A program made the translations under genes and the position numbers. 64,000 nucleotides of DNA from the NCBI GenBank assembly GCA_037903355.1, contig JBAJFE010000005.1, forward strand, positions 3,844,001 to 3,908,000, read 5' to 3'. The notes beneath the pieces were generated by a model. That model did no database searches. It saw nothing but the letters and a program-made list of their open reading frames with translations, and was not told the DNA's origin. How positions within the stretch are numbered: position 1 is the stretch's first letter; each line of letters opens with the position of its first letter. This document shows, in pieces, positions 1 through 13,800 of this stretch. This DNA comes from Trichuris trichiura. Taxonomy: Eukaryota; Nematoda; Enoplea; Trichinellida; Trichuridae.

Positions 1-1809
1 GGAGAATTTACTGTACTAAGCTTATATTTCGGCTAAGGTTCCGGAAAAAAATAGAAATTTATAATTGGCAGACGTGTTAGTAAGGACGCCTGTGGATCCA
101 ATCAGCTAGCTCAGCAGAAAGAACAATGTCATGTCAATTAGCTGAAATAACTGATCACTTCTTCTGCTTTCTTTAATACTTCTGCTCATTCTCCTTTAAA
201 TCTGCGTCCAAACGGGGAAAGAAAGGTGAATCAGCCAAATCATCCTATGAATAACAGTGGCCTTTGCATAGGATGAAGTATAGCGATGATCAGCGGTGAA
301 GGGTCAAACGGAAGTATACTCTAATTTTGTGACTTGATTAGAGCAGATCTCTACAGGCATCAAGCTGAACAGCCGGAACGTTCTGGTGTCCTTCTTGTTC
401 AAATGCTTCAATGCCTATCATATGCGCAAAGTTTTCGTTTACAACTTTTGCTGTTTTCCAAACAACATCAAAGCGAGATTGCTGGAAAGACGCATGAAAC
501 ATATCGGAAAACACGTTCAAATTTCCTTTAAGCAAATCGTTCATGCGAAGGGGTCATTGCCATATTACAAGTAGGCGACGTACAGTTTGAGATATGCTGG
601 TTCTCTGGTGTTAAGCATGCGTCCACGGTGGTCTGTGGTACAGAAAAAAATCCCTACCTGCACATTACCGTAATCTGGTCAAAGATGCGCTCAGCAGAGA
701 AAAACCATTTCAGAAAAATTAGCTTAGATGAAGATGCGAAATGGAAAACGATCTTTAAACGGTTTAAACGTCTAGCAGGCGCTATCAACGACTTTATTAC
801 GCACGATAGAGAAAAAGAAGGCTAACTTGTTATAGCTAAAACTGGTCGTGTAAAAATATTGAAATAATTATTGGTGAAAAGAACACGTTCATTTCGAGAC
901 GTACAAGCGAAAAATTCGCTACGGCGACAATGGTTTATTGCTGGCACCAAGATAAAACAAAAAACGAAAAGATTGCATTACGTATAGACTTGTCAACGAC
1001 ACCGATTGAAGAGAATGTCACTCTTTCAACAAAGTATCGAAAGAACGTGCATATCTCTTTTAAATTAAGAACAATTTGACGGGATTCAGTGGGCTCAAAC
1101 GGAAGCGGCGGCAACCAGCGTTCATATTGATAGGACAAAGCGAAAGAACAAAAGATAAAGGAGGAAAGAAACAATAGCGACTTGCAAGCATCATAGGCAG
1201 TGCTTAGATGACGCAAACAATAGAATATAGTATGTACCAATGCGACTGACCACATCCCATTGGTATGTCGTCATATTATAGCAAATAATGACTAAGGACC
1301 ATCGACTCGATTGAACAGCGTCTACGACTTCAGTAAATGAAACAACAAAATATGATCACGTTTTTCAATCGCTAATCAATGACAAGCTAAAACACAACGG
1401 TGACTGCAAAAAGGACTGACACTTTCTCCTTCTTTATCTCACTAGCATCGATAAAGCGCGCGCGCGTCCTTTTTCAATGAAACATCGTTGACGTATAAGG
1501 ACAAGCGGAAAGCGGGAATGTGTTGGAACGAAAAAGTGGTGATGAAAAGTCACGAAATGCTCCACCGTCTGCTGTCTTCGTAAGATTACAAAGAGTAAAG
1601 GAAAAACACATGCCGACCCAACTCTCTATGCTACAACGTATTTTTTTGCGTGGAGCAAAAATGAGGGAATGGAAGGAAAGTGGTCAAACGAAGCTAGCTT
1701 AAAATGAAAAGCGCAGATATTACTATTATCATTGTTATTAGTTTTGTTATTTTGATTAAGCATAAGAAAAAGAGCGCCGGGCGACCGCCGTCCGTCATTA
1801 GCTCTTTTT
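1..1809. other. 3' flank of beta-spectrin, no firm gene
   Basis: No gene with recognisable homology is visible. A 68-codon minus ORF at 338-544 and a 65-codon plus ORF at 628-825 are open, but neither has splice partners or a domain I recognise. Around 1457-1467 there is a short alternating GC run. The stretch probably holds the 3' UTR of the beta-spectrin gene, which ends at 1810 on the minus strand, followed by intergenic DNA. Confidence 0.4.
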
Positions 1810-4800
1810 CTATTTCTTCTTCAACGTTGGAAAAAAACGTTTTTTCGCCGGCGTTTGCTGTGATGCCGGAAGTGTTGATGCTCGACCGCCGCTACCTGTC
1901 GAAGTGTCCATACTTCCAATGGCCATACGAAGGTAGTGAAGCCATTTCATCAAATCGTCCTGCAAACAAATATTGTTTCAAAAACAATTGATTATCAATG
2001 CTAAATAAAAAATATAAATAACCTCATCTTTCGCTTGGAAAAGATATTCGCCACCGGTAGGAGATCGAAGCGAAAGCACGTAACGTCGCTTCGTGTACGA
2101 CGACGCAATTTCAACATTGTAACCAGAGAGATTCAACGGCTGTTCTCCGCGGTACGATTCTCCGTCTTCCTGCAAATAAACCGTCATTATTATTACATTG
2201 ACTAATGAAATAACAATGGCGCTTCCTTTTTACCTTGTGCCTTTGATCCTTGTAGAATTCCAGCTGATTCGGTCGCGTAACGCAGTATACCTTATCCCAC
2301 GAGCGCGCCGACGCTTTGCGATCGAACGTCTCCCATGTATGCTTTCTGATTAAAAAACCTTCAAAACCTTCGGCACTTTCGACGCCTAAAAAGAGAAAAA
2401 ACAATACGAACAACTAGAAACAAAACGCTCGGGACAAGTACTACACATGGAAGCTAAAGTCAACCTATAGGCTAGGCTACAACAAGCAACGTGCGATAAA
2501 GCAGTTGCCCATTGTAGTTCCGAGCTTAGGCTGCCCATAGTTACTTGATTTTACTTCCATCTACAGTACACTCAGCACGCGCCTTTAATGGAAAACGTGC
2601 TCATCGGCAAAGAAAAAGAGCAAACGACAATGGAGTTGCCGGTGTGTTTTCTTACCTGGACCATCAGTGACATCAAAGTACTTGTGACGAGTAAAGCTAA
2701 GGCGCCAACCAGAACTTTCAGAGCTGCGCAATCCGCGTCCTTCTATTAACATTGACGTCATTGAATGCGCTTATCTAATTCCCACCGCCCATTCTATGTC
2801 AGCAAAAAGAAAGACAATCTCTCTCTCTCTCTGCGTTATGGCAACAAACAAGTGCAGCAGTGCACGAACTGAAATGCTTTTACAAACGCTTGATTCTACT
2901 TAGGTGAGACGTGTGTGCTTATTAACGTGCGTGATAAAGTTGCCCATTCTCTCTGTCTATCTCCCTTCCCGCCTTTGTCCATTCGCAAGCGACTTCAGCG
3001 AGACAGCTTAGATAAAGGTGACGAGCGCGCAATGTAAAATTGTGATGTGTGACACAAACTCTGCGTAAAGGTGGATTAGTGAGCAAGGCGGAGGATGCGT
3101 CGTCGTTCGCGCGATCAACTTTAAACTTCAAATGCTCACCTCCTTCGCCGGTTAACGTTGTTTCCGTTTGAAGTCCCGCTTCGGCAGGGAATGTTGTCTC
3201 CACCCTGAGCAAAAGAATTCAAATCAGGCCGCCATAGGATCGACATTGTTTCAACAAACTACTAACTTTTCCGGCGTCTTTACTGGAGTAGATGTTTTCG
3301 GTGGACTTGCTCGACGAAGTCGATCCTGCTCCTCCTGACGACGTTGCAATTCCTTCAGCTCGAACTGAAATTATTAAAGCGATCGATTAGACAGAATAAT
3401 CGGCAATTTTTAAAAAGTCAACTTCAACACGCACGCACAAGCATACAGCTAATGACTATTTTGGAAACAAATTCCGTTGCAGTAGTCAATTAGTATTAAT
3501 AGCAAAACAGTGTACTAGTGTGTGCTTTTTGAACGTGTTTGAACCCTGTTAGCCGTAGTGCTCTTTAGAGACGACCAGTTGCACTCGTTGGCTGCTGTAG
3601 CCGTATATGTTATTAGCATAAATACCATTTCAGATTCCATTGCTTCCATAAAAGTCCGGTCTCGTTGGGCCATATCGGCTAATGCCAACCGATTGCCCAT
3701 TCGAAGCCACATAAGGTACTCTTGAGCGCGCAACTCGAGCTTCAAACAAGCGAATGGTAAAAAAAAAGGAGGTTAACCTGCTCATCCTATATCTAATGCG
3801 GATCGACCGCATACCCTTGACGCATTTGCTTTGATAGGGAAAAATTAAAATGCAAATATAGCATCGGGTGTACCGTAGTCAATTTTTCCAAGGCTTGGAA
3901 TCGCTCCTCCTGCGCCGATGCCGACTTTTCAAACGCCTCGTGCTTTTTGATCAACTTGATCACTTCTTCCAACGTTCGCTTAAGGAAAAAACGTACGGAC
4001 GTATACGGCTGTATTGATTTGATGGCAATGCTATTATTATTACACCGTATTCTCTGGAAAGCAGGTACGGCTCTTGCGCTTGAAGCCACGCGTCCGCAAC
4101 GGCAGCGTCTCTGGCAAACTGGTATACTTCCAAAACTGGAAAAAACAATTAGCATCGGCATGTGGCGACATTTCGTGAAAACAAGTTTGCGTACTCAGTT
4201 GCAAATATTCCCAACGGTCCTCCCATCGATGCATCATCTCGGCACGTTCGGTGGTCAGCTTGATTAGCTTCTTTTCAATTTCGGACGAGGCGTAGTGCTT
4301 TCGGCTAAGCAAATCCCTTCCAAGGCTTATGCAACTACCAAAGTTCTCTTCGCGAGCGTCAATTTCCGCCTTCAGCGATTGGTGATTGTTCATCAGCAAT
4401 TCAACGCCGCTCACATCCCTTTAAAAAAAAAAAAAAAGTTATTCGCTTCCGCAAAACGAAAAGTCGCCTCGTTGTCGTCGCTCGCTCACTTTGGTCTTTC
4501 CTGCGTGTTCATCTCGCGACGCACCTCTTCCATCCAAATGAGCAGGTCGCGAACCATTTGCATAAATCGAAAGAGGTCGCTAGTGTCGAGCAATTTGACT
4601 CGGCGCCCGTCGCAGATTGCCTGCAGTTGGCGCCACGCGTTCAACACTTCGCCTTCGCGAGTTTGAATTTCCAACGCTTTGTCGCCGGCGTAGGAAGCTT
4701 GCAATGCTCTGGCGTCGCTTTGCACCTGCTTAACCTGCGATTCCAACGTTACCAAGTCGGTGAGGAAATTTTGATGTTTTCGTTGCAACGCTGAGACGCT

Positions 4801-7800
4801 GCTCGAGTCTCGACCCAAATCTTCAGGCATACTGTGCGTCTTCTCCTGCAATAAGTGTCTCCGCTTGAAAAAAAAAAGGTTTACGCGCGCACGTATGTCG
4901 GCGTACCAGTATTCGTGACAACGTGTCGCGGCAATCGTGGAAAAATTTGTGCAATTGACGACTGGCTTCAAGCATTTGTTTACGAGTGTCAATGAGTTCG
5001 AGCAAATTTTCCCACGCTTCATTTAAATTATCCTTCCAAAGGGCAACGGTTGGAGCGTCAGGATGATGGACCGACATTAGTTGATCGCATTGGTCATTTG
5101 CGGCGGCTACTCGTTCCGTACCGATCGCTTCCGTATCTTTGGCAAATTGATTGAATCTCTCTTGGAGCATCTGATAAAAAGAGAATCAGCAAAATTACCT
5201 TATTGTCATTTATTAAATTTTCTGACTTACTTGAACGTGCTCGTAATCTTGACCAGTGTCCGGCGATGCGGCCACCACTTCTCGCTCGGCAATCCATTGA
5301 AGAATGTCGTCGATCTGTCTATGCAAATTGAACAGTTGCAAAGTTTCGCCAAGTCTGTGGCGACGTTCTCGACTCAAATCTTGAAGACCGGCGTACGATT
5401 TGTCAATTTGCGATTGGCGTATCGCAATCTGCTCGCTGCAAAAAAAAAGAGAAAACAATACAACGCGGCAGTGGCTCGAAGCGACGGAGGAAACAAACTT
5501 CATTGGCGCCTGTTCGGCAATCAACTGTTGAGCGCGATCGGCCAAACCGCGAATGGTGTCGGCGAATTGGTCAACGTCCTTTTGCAATCGTTCGTGCTTT
5601 TTAATGTAATTTTCCGTTGTGAATTCGTCCTTTCCGCGATCGTCCGTCATCATGTACAATTCCTGCTCGGACATCCATATTTCCGCCTCGTTGGCGTCGT
5701 ATAAGTACTTAAAAAAAAAAAGAAATTTACGTAAAGCCGACAAAGTCAAACAAGGCGCGGCGGCGTACTTGATGAGCCTTTTCCGACTCGGCCAATTTCC
5801 TTCTTCGCTTTTCCACGTCCGTCTTAAGATCTTCCATCGCTTCAAGCAACTCGTTGATTTTAGCTTCAAATTCGGGCGCGTTTTCGTGACCGGATGCGAT
5901 CAACTTGCGACCATTGTCGCAAATACGGTTGATCCATGGTTGATGATTTTCAATTTCGGTTTTTAAGCTCTGAAAAATGAAAACACTCTCGCGTAAGAAG
6001 CACGAAATAGACGTAGCACCCGCTTCGCAGCGTTCGACCGCTTCAGGGACAATTATTATGCCTGCGAACTACGCCAAAAATGAATAACAGAATAATTTCT
6101 AGAAAAAAAAGCTCAAATGACGAAGGTTACGGTAGCATTAGCCAGAAGAAGCAGCTAACAAGTACGAGCATAATCTTAATGCGATGAAAGAAACCACTTG
6201 AAAGTAAGGTGCTTCGTCTAGACGAAAGCCTTTTGGGCTAAAAAGTTTTGATAGACATTATTTTTAGAAAAAAATTTACATATCGTCTAGAACGACTAAA
6301 GCGTTGATCGCTTGCGATTGGAATCTAAGGCAAAGGCAGACAAACGAATAAAATTCTTGAACTTGGCAGACATTATTTTTAAAAAAGAATTTACATATTG
6401 TCTAGAACGCTTACCGCTTACGGCTGGAATCTAAAGGCGGAGAAATGACTAAAATTCTCGAACTTAATCTTGCAAGCCGGTTCGAACTCGCAACTGGACG
6501 CCAACAACGAAAGATCACCAATTGCAATTGAATTTGCATTACTTAAATTTCCGACTGAACAAAAGAACGCATCCCGTTTTAATCAGCTATGAAACTGACA
6601 TCTCTGCGACGAACCTTTTGGAATGCTGCCAAATCTGCTGACAACAGTTCCAAAAGCCGATTGCTAACAACAATGATATATATATATATATATATATAAC
6701 GAAGAATAGCACTTTCAGGATATATATTGCATTCTCTGCTGTTCGAATGGACTTCAAAAATTTGCATTAACGCAATTGTTTTTACGTCAACTGTAGACGA
6801 CTTGCCGGAATGACCCAAAAGTTTCCTATTCGTCAGCTTCAACTAAGAAACTGCGCAAACAGCCTTAGCAAAATTACGAGTTTTTGCGCAATGTTAAAAA
6901 TGACTGCCATTTAAGGAAAGTATATTTTTTTACAGTCAACCGCTAACTTACGGCTGCTATAACTTTTTCGGGTTGGTCGACCAAACTCCATTGGCAAACA
7001 AGTCGCGTTAAGGCTTAATAACACTTTCGGGACAACTTCAATAATGACCATTTGTGGAATCAACGCTCTCTTAACACATAATCGCTGTTGCCTACTCCGC
7101 ATATTACTGTTCTTAGTGATGTCTCGCAAATGCGAAGTAGTTAACTCTGCATCGGCATTACAAAAGACAGGCTATATTCTATAAATGACTTCAAAGGAAC
7201 GATCGCATTACTTGTAAGAACAAAGTGAACCTTAGAAAAACTATCTCCCAAACAAGCAAAGCATTTTACGCGCATAGCGCGCTAAAGGCTACTCGAAACA
7301 ACCTATAAAGGAAAGCAGCCTTGAAAACTACTAAATGCCGTATTTGGGCAAAAAATTACGTAATAGCCAAGTTTGAAAACGCCGTCTGTTTTTCCGCGGC
7401 TACAAATAATCGCTTGAAGCTTTCTAGCAGCCGGAAGCGCGCTGAAGAAAAGTTATCAATGGAAACATGTAAACAAATGGCATATTGCCAACGAAATAAG
7501 CTGCGGCGCCTTTAGGCAAACTTGGCTGACATTGTTTACACGCACGCACACATTGGACGTTGAATGAACGGAAGAAAAGACGACGACGCGTCGCGGATCA
7601 TCTACTTTCCTTCCGATGATAAGACGTCCCTCCCTTTTGCCTAATCATTCAGTCGAATGGATTTGCTCAAATTGATCAATTAAACCGTACGGCTTCGGTT
7701 ACTACGAGTCTGATAATGATGAATGGACCTTTTTGCAATTAATAAAATGCAATTAAGGCATTAAAATGCCTTTTGGCTCTACCTGATTTTGCTTTTGAAG

Positions 7801-10800
7801 ACGATTGCAATCGAACAGACTATCGCCAAGCATGGGTGAACGAGCCATCGGGCGCCGATCGGCGATCCACAACTTTTCGTCTTCGACGTCGCGCAAAAAT
7901 TGGAACGCCTCCTTCTTGCGTTCAAGAAGTTTGCGGCGTTGCTCCAACGGCGCCTGAAGGCGAGTGAACTTTTCCTGAACGGTCAACCGGTGAGCTTTGA
8001 TCGCTTCGAACTCTTCCGGTCGAAGTTCCTCCAATTGGGGTTCCATCGCTTCCAGCTGGCAAACCTGCTGAACGCGCTTAAGCATTTCGGCTTCGATCAA
8101 CTGCTGCTTTTGTATTTCAACATTGACCGTGGTCAAATCTTGGGCAACGGCGCCAACGTCAATTTGCTTTTCCAACGTTTCCACCCATTCGCTCATGTCT
8201 TCGCACGTTTGAACATACAAGGCTTCGCGATTGGCGTCGAATAGTCGTTGGCCTTTTTCCTTCGTTTGACCCTCCAATTCTTCCCACTGAGAGCTCAATT
8301 CGGCCACGTGAGGATCAATCAGCGACATCAATTCCGGCTTTTCGGCCATCAAGCGAACGCACGCCTCTTGCAATTGTTCCAAACGTTCCTTGTTGGATTG
8401 AATTTCCGCTTCGAACGCTTGATGCCTCATGTACTTGCTTCGAACGGTCTTTGCGTCTCTGTACGTTTCGTCCTGAGCGCGTATCATCTTCTCCTCAATC
8501 CATTGACGCAACTCTTCGCAATCGCTAAGGAATTGCTGCAAGGCAACGTGCTCTTTCAACTTCTCCGTCAACGTATTCGCCTTTTCCCTATTGGCTTCGC
8601 GCCGTTCATGCAAATTGGACACCTTCTTGTGAATACGATCGGCCGCGTAGTGCTTGTCGTCGCAAAGTTGATTTCCAAACAGAATAACGGCTCGAATCTT
8701 TTCGTCGCCGGCTTCCATTGTGGTCAAAAAGTCGCAGTGTCGTTTCAGCATCACTTCCGCTTGCTCGAGCGACGTCTGCAAGAAAAAAAAGAGGGGGTTA
8801 CAATTTTCGTCGGAACAACAAAGCTTTCAGCTCTCTTCTCTCCTTACGGGCGTTTCGTCTTTGGCCAAATAGTTCTCCTGCTGACTCAACAAAACTTCCG
8901 CCTGCTTGGCGTCTCTCAAAAACATTTGCAAATTGAGCGCTTGGGACAGCATGTTTTGACGATTGTCCCACATGCGGTGCAATTCCTCCCAACCTTCCTG
9001 AAGACCGTCCAAACGCTGCTTCAGGAACAGGTATTGAGGGTCGGTTTGGTCCTGGGTAACGCGATCGCCCATCATACGCATTTTGGCGTAGTCTTCGGCG
9101 TAGCCGTCAATTTCTTCTCGAATAACCGAATGTTGCGTTAGCAGTTGTTCCGCTTCGGCAAGAGTTTGCGGCTCGTCTTCGCTGGCCACTTCGCGCATTA
9201 CGGTACAAAGCCATCCTTGGAAGTGATCAACGTCGCGCAGGAAACGCTGCAAGTCGCCCGCCTCGTCCAACTTTGCTTCGTACTCTTTTACCTGAGCATC
9301 AGTAAGCATTTCAAAAGCGTCAATAAGCCCCTCCCTTTTGTTTTCCTTGTTACCTTTTGGGTCAGCTTGTCCCACACGTGCTGTATGCGAGCAATGTTCT
9401 GCTGAATGGCCGACACTTCGTCCGGTCTCTCCTTTTGCAATCGATCGGCCTCCTGTTCCAAGTTGTCCAATTTGGCTTGTATGGCGCCCAAGTCGCGTTC
9501 CATCATCGACAAGCGACGTTGCAGCTTCATAATGCCGCCCAAGTCGTCCTTCAACTCTTCCGTGTCCTCCAAAACGCGAGTTTTGTCCTGAATCCACGTG
9601 ACCGTCTCTTGGCAGTCAATGCGGAACGTTTGCATGCGATGAGCCCTGTCCAACTCGACGCGCTTTCGTCGAACCATGTCCTGCAGTTGGGCCCAACGAG
9701 CGTTCAGCCTGTTTTGCCGTTGCAAAATTTCGTCCGAATTCGGATGCTCAACGTGCAACAACTGGTGGGACAGCTTGTTGATCGTGTTCACCTTTGCCGC
9801 TTGGATGTTCAAGTCTTGTTCGAGCGTCTCGAATCGGTGGCGCATAATTTCCACCTCTTCAAGATCGTCGCCAGGCTTCAACGATTCCAACAGTTTCGCC
9901 TACGCAAAAAAAAAACAAAAAGTAAGCGCCCCGCTTTAAGAAAAAAAAGAGTTTTGTTTTTCTTTACCTTTTCGTCTATCCACGCTTCAATGTTATCCGT
10001 ATCGTTGAACAGCTGATAAAGAGTTAAGGCGTCAAGAAGGCGCTGCTTTCGTAGTGTACCCAATTCGAGCACTTCGGCGTAGCGCTTTTCAATTGCCTTT
10101 AGTCGATCGTTCACTTCCGGTCCGGCCTTAGCCTCTTCGCGCAGTTGATCCGCTTGACTGTATAGTTGGTCCAAAGTTTTTCGAGCACCTTGCAAATCTT
10201 CGGATACGCCGTCATGCTGCTTCAACAGCTGCTGCACCGAAGGTTCGTCTTTGCCAACGTCCGAACTGCTGATGATTCTCAGCGAGTCCAACAGCCACGC
10301 TTCCACGTCGTCAACGTCGTTGAAGAACTAAAGAATAAAAGCGTATTTTTTTCTCGCTGTTACGCAAAAATTTAAATACAAGTCTACGCGCGAACCTGAT
10401 AATAGTCGACCGCGCCGAGCAAACGCTTCTTGCGCATATCGACCAGCTGTTGAAGAGCGGTCCACATCGTGTTGATATGCTCAATTTGGGCCTCGACTTC
10501 TTTGGCTCCGGGAAGGTTTTCTTCAATTAAAGCATTGCCAGTTTGGATGACCAAATCTTTGGCTCTCTCCAAAGAGCTCAAATGGTCTTCAACCGCCTAA
10601 AACAGCCGACAGGAAATTGAGACAGAGAGAGAAGAAAAGTTTTGTAGTACTTTATGCTTGGCGAGAAGGAGATGAACCGAGACAACATCGTGGCCGACAT
10701 CCGGCGAGCTGAGCAACTGCTCCAATTCCTTAAAGCCTTGTTCGAGCTCTTCGGCATCCAAGAAGAATTGACAAAGTCGCTTGTTGTCTTCAAGACGACG

Positions 10801-13800
10801 TCTACGCTGGTCGACCATTCCCAAAAGTTGCTCGTAGCGACCTTGCAACAATTGTACGCGCTCCTTCACTATGGACGGTTCGACGGGTTGATATCCTGAA
10901 AAAAAAAAAAAAGATTGCGCCTTTGTTAGCTAACGATGCTTTTGGTTCTTTACCAGAACCGTCGGGTCCGTCAGCTTCGGCAAACTTCTGCGCTTGTTGA
11001 CATACCAACTTCATACGCTCTCCAACAATGGTGACGTCAGCTTCGACGAGCTGATGCTTTTGTATAAGATCTTCAACGCCCATCAGATGCTTTCCGTAAT
11101 CGTCGCTAAGCATTCGGGATTTCAATTCGTCCATCCAATCAAGAACGTAAATCATGTCCTGGAAGATTCTTTGTATAACCATGCTCAGTTCGAGGCGGAC
11201 GCGTCGGGCCACCAACAGTTCCAGCAACAAGTTCCATAGTTGAAGCACGTTCTCCTTGCGCTTGTTGACGCGCTCAATGTCGTGGTAATTTTCCGCCTCC
11301 AAATCTTGAGCAACGGCCACGACAGCCTGGACGCGCTCCTCGTAGGCGTATATGTCCGTCTCGATGGCTTCGTGCTTTTTGGTAGCCGCTTCGACGGAAG
11401 CCAAATCGGAGCCGAAGTTGTCCTGCGACACGAGCCGCTGGTTTTCGGCCAGCCAAGTTTCGCGCATGCCGGCTTTGCGATCGAAGCGGGCGGCAAGTTG
11501 CTCCAACTTCTCCTGACGAATCAACTCCTCCTTCAGGGCCAATTCCCGCTCGTGTTCGGCCTTTTCCAAATTTTCCCACGCTTTGTTTATGTCGCTGATC
11601 AGCCTGCCTTCGCGGGGCAGATACGCTTTTTGATTGTTGGCGCGCATCCGGGACTGAAGCGTAAACAACAGCACTTCCAAATTGCCTTTGGACACAAACT
11701 TCGGAGGCTTCTCCTCGGTTCGATAGGCGTTAAATTCGGACAGCTGCTTTTGTACGCCGACTAAACTGTTTATGAATTTTCGATCGTTTAACCGCTCAAT
11801 CGTCTTCTTTATCCATTGCAAAAGATCGGACGAAAGTCGCTCGTACTCCTCAATCATCAAGTCGTTTTCCATCAGTTCGGTAACAACTTTTCCAATACGC
11901 CTTCCCTGTATGGTTTCGTGGCGCAGCTTGTTGAAGTAGTGATAGTAGCTGACCAAATAGGTGATGATGGACTTTTCGTCGGGCACTTCGACGTTCACAT
12001 CTTCGGCGTCCAACAAAGGGGTAATACCCAGTTGGGTCTCAGCCACGTCGAAAGCATTTTTAAGATTAGCCATCGCGTTCGATTTTTGCAATTTGTCAAA
12101 GGCGATTATGTCCGGTCGATGCTTGTGAATGAGAGCGTTGAATGCAAGACCGTCTCGCCAACTTGTGGTGAAATTTCTGACGTTGACGTTCGGATATCCG
12201 GCCGTTTTCATTTGACACCAAAGAAGCAAAGCTTCCCTGGCCGAACGCGTCTCCTGACTTTCGGTATCGAACAGTTCAATTCCTTGAATCTAGAATTGAC
12301 AACAAAGAAAAAGGTCAATCAACTTGCTAAGCTGTTGGGACGACGACGTCTCAACCTGAAAGCGTAAAATTATTGTCCAAATGAGACCGAGGGAGAGTCG
12401 AGGATTGCCGTCGACAATGTCGTGCGAACCCATATTTTCCAAATGAACATGCTGCAATCGAAGGAACTGCAACGCTTTGTCGACGTTTTCCAAACAGTGA
12501 ATGCGCATTTTCCCTTTCGTCGGTCGGGGCTGAGAGCGAAAAGAAAAACAATTGAAACGAAAGAAAAAGAAATTAGCATATTCAAAAAAAATTTCCATTA
12601 CCAATCGTTCGCCGCTCAAAATTTCCAACAGTTTTATGAGCATTTTGCCGTCGCGCAAGTCGGTGTACAAATCTTGAATTCGGCACTGCGCTCGATCCAA
12701 GTGGGAGTTCACCCATTTCGTGAACGTCTTCTTTTGAACGTTCTCGCGTTCATCTGCAACAAAGGAAAAAAATAACGCTCTCAACGACGCAAGCAAACAA
12801 GAATTAAAATGAAGTACGCCTAAGAGCAAAAAAACGTTGCTCCATAGTGACCATTTGGACATTGTAAAAATCGCAAAGGTCAATCACAGCCATTGAGAGA
12901 CGGCAAAAGCTGACTGAATAATTATTTTGGAGAGAAGAAGCAAAAGAGTACAACATTAAACTATTCCGTCAATGGGCACTTTAAAGCATTTGCTGTACGC
13001 GATTGGCTTTACCGGTTAAAGTTTTGATGATTTCTTCAATTCTGAACGAACTTTCAACACGCTCGGTTAGCTTCGAGTACTTTTCGACGTCAACAACACT
13101 GTCGGTCATCATTGTCGACGACAAATTCACGCAAGCACCGCGCTGTCGCGCGAAAGTTAAGCGAATGCAAAGGATGCGAAGCGCCGAAAGCGTACGGTAA
13201 ACGAGCGAAGCATGCTTATCAAAGCAGAACTTTTAAGCAAACTGCGACGACTCGTCAAACGTCAATTTCTGGCCAATAAAAAATAGGCAAACACAAATGA
13301 TAATCTCGCGAAATTAAACTTTTCCTAAGAAAATAAACAATGCGTATCGGCCTACAAAAGTCAACTGCGTTTGGACGAGCGAAGGAAAGATGATTCGCAG
13401 GCAAGAAACCTGCGCGCTACAATTTTGATTGGGCAAGTTTGAATTTTAAATTTGACCGGCCAATCAATTACGGCGTATGCAAATTTTTTGAAATTCAAAA
13501 AATTGCAACGGGGCAACGCGGGAAAACCTAACCAAAACGTTTTAACAGCCTTGTAACACTTGTTTAAATGATCTTGAATCAAAATAAAGACTCTGAGATA
13601 TAAAAGTCCTTGCAAAAAGCGTATTACTATTTTAAGCTTTTGAGTTCGGCAGAGCACGCAACTACAAACGGCGTTCGATTCGCCGTATTCAAAGCATAGT
13701 TTACGAAGAAAATAATTCTCGCTCGCAATCTGAGCAACTGAAAAAAAATGACGTTGACAACATGGAGAAACATGCTTGTTTATTCTTCATTTTGCCAATG

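Larger units (their letters stand above)
5969..7782. other. unc-70: Long beta-spectrin intron with repeats
   Basis: A 1.8-kb intron sits between the exon ending CNRLQKQNQ and the exon beginning [10 protein letters not shown]. It contains an imperfect tandem duplication (6253-6470) and an AT dinucleotide run near 6677-6698. No open frame in it has coding character on either strand. Confidence 0.7.

Noticed and set aside
338..544. 68-codon minus ORF near the left end
   Set aside because: Composition looks reasonable but there is an upstream stop, no splice partner and an overlapping plus-strand ORF. Not enough to call.
6470..6500. tRNA B-box-like ggttcgaactc
   Set aside because: No matching A box or cloverleaf stems nearby.
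12836..12893. A third first exon for beta-spectrin (starting [13 protein letters not shown])
   Set aside because: Only a poor donor (CAAC|GTTTTT) is available and it would change the conserved aspartate at the junction.
13003..13200. Plus-strand ORF in the first beta-spectrin intron
   Set aside because: It is the complement of alternative exon 1b, which has a correct start, donor and phase.
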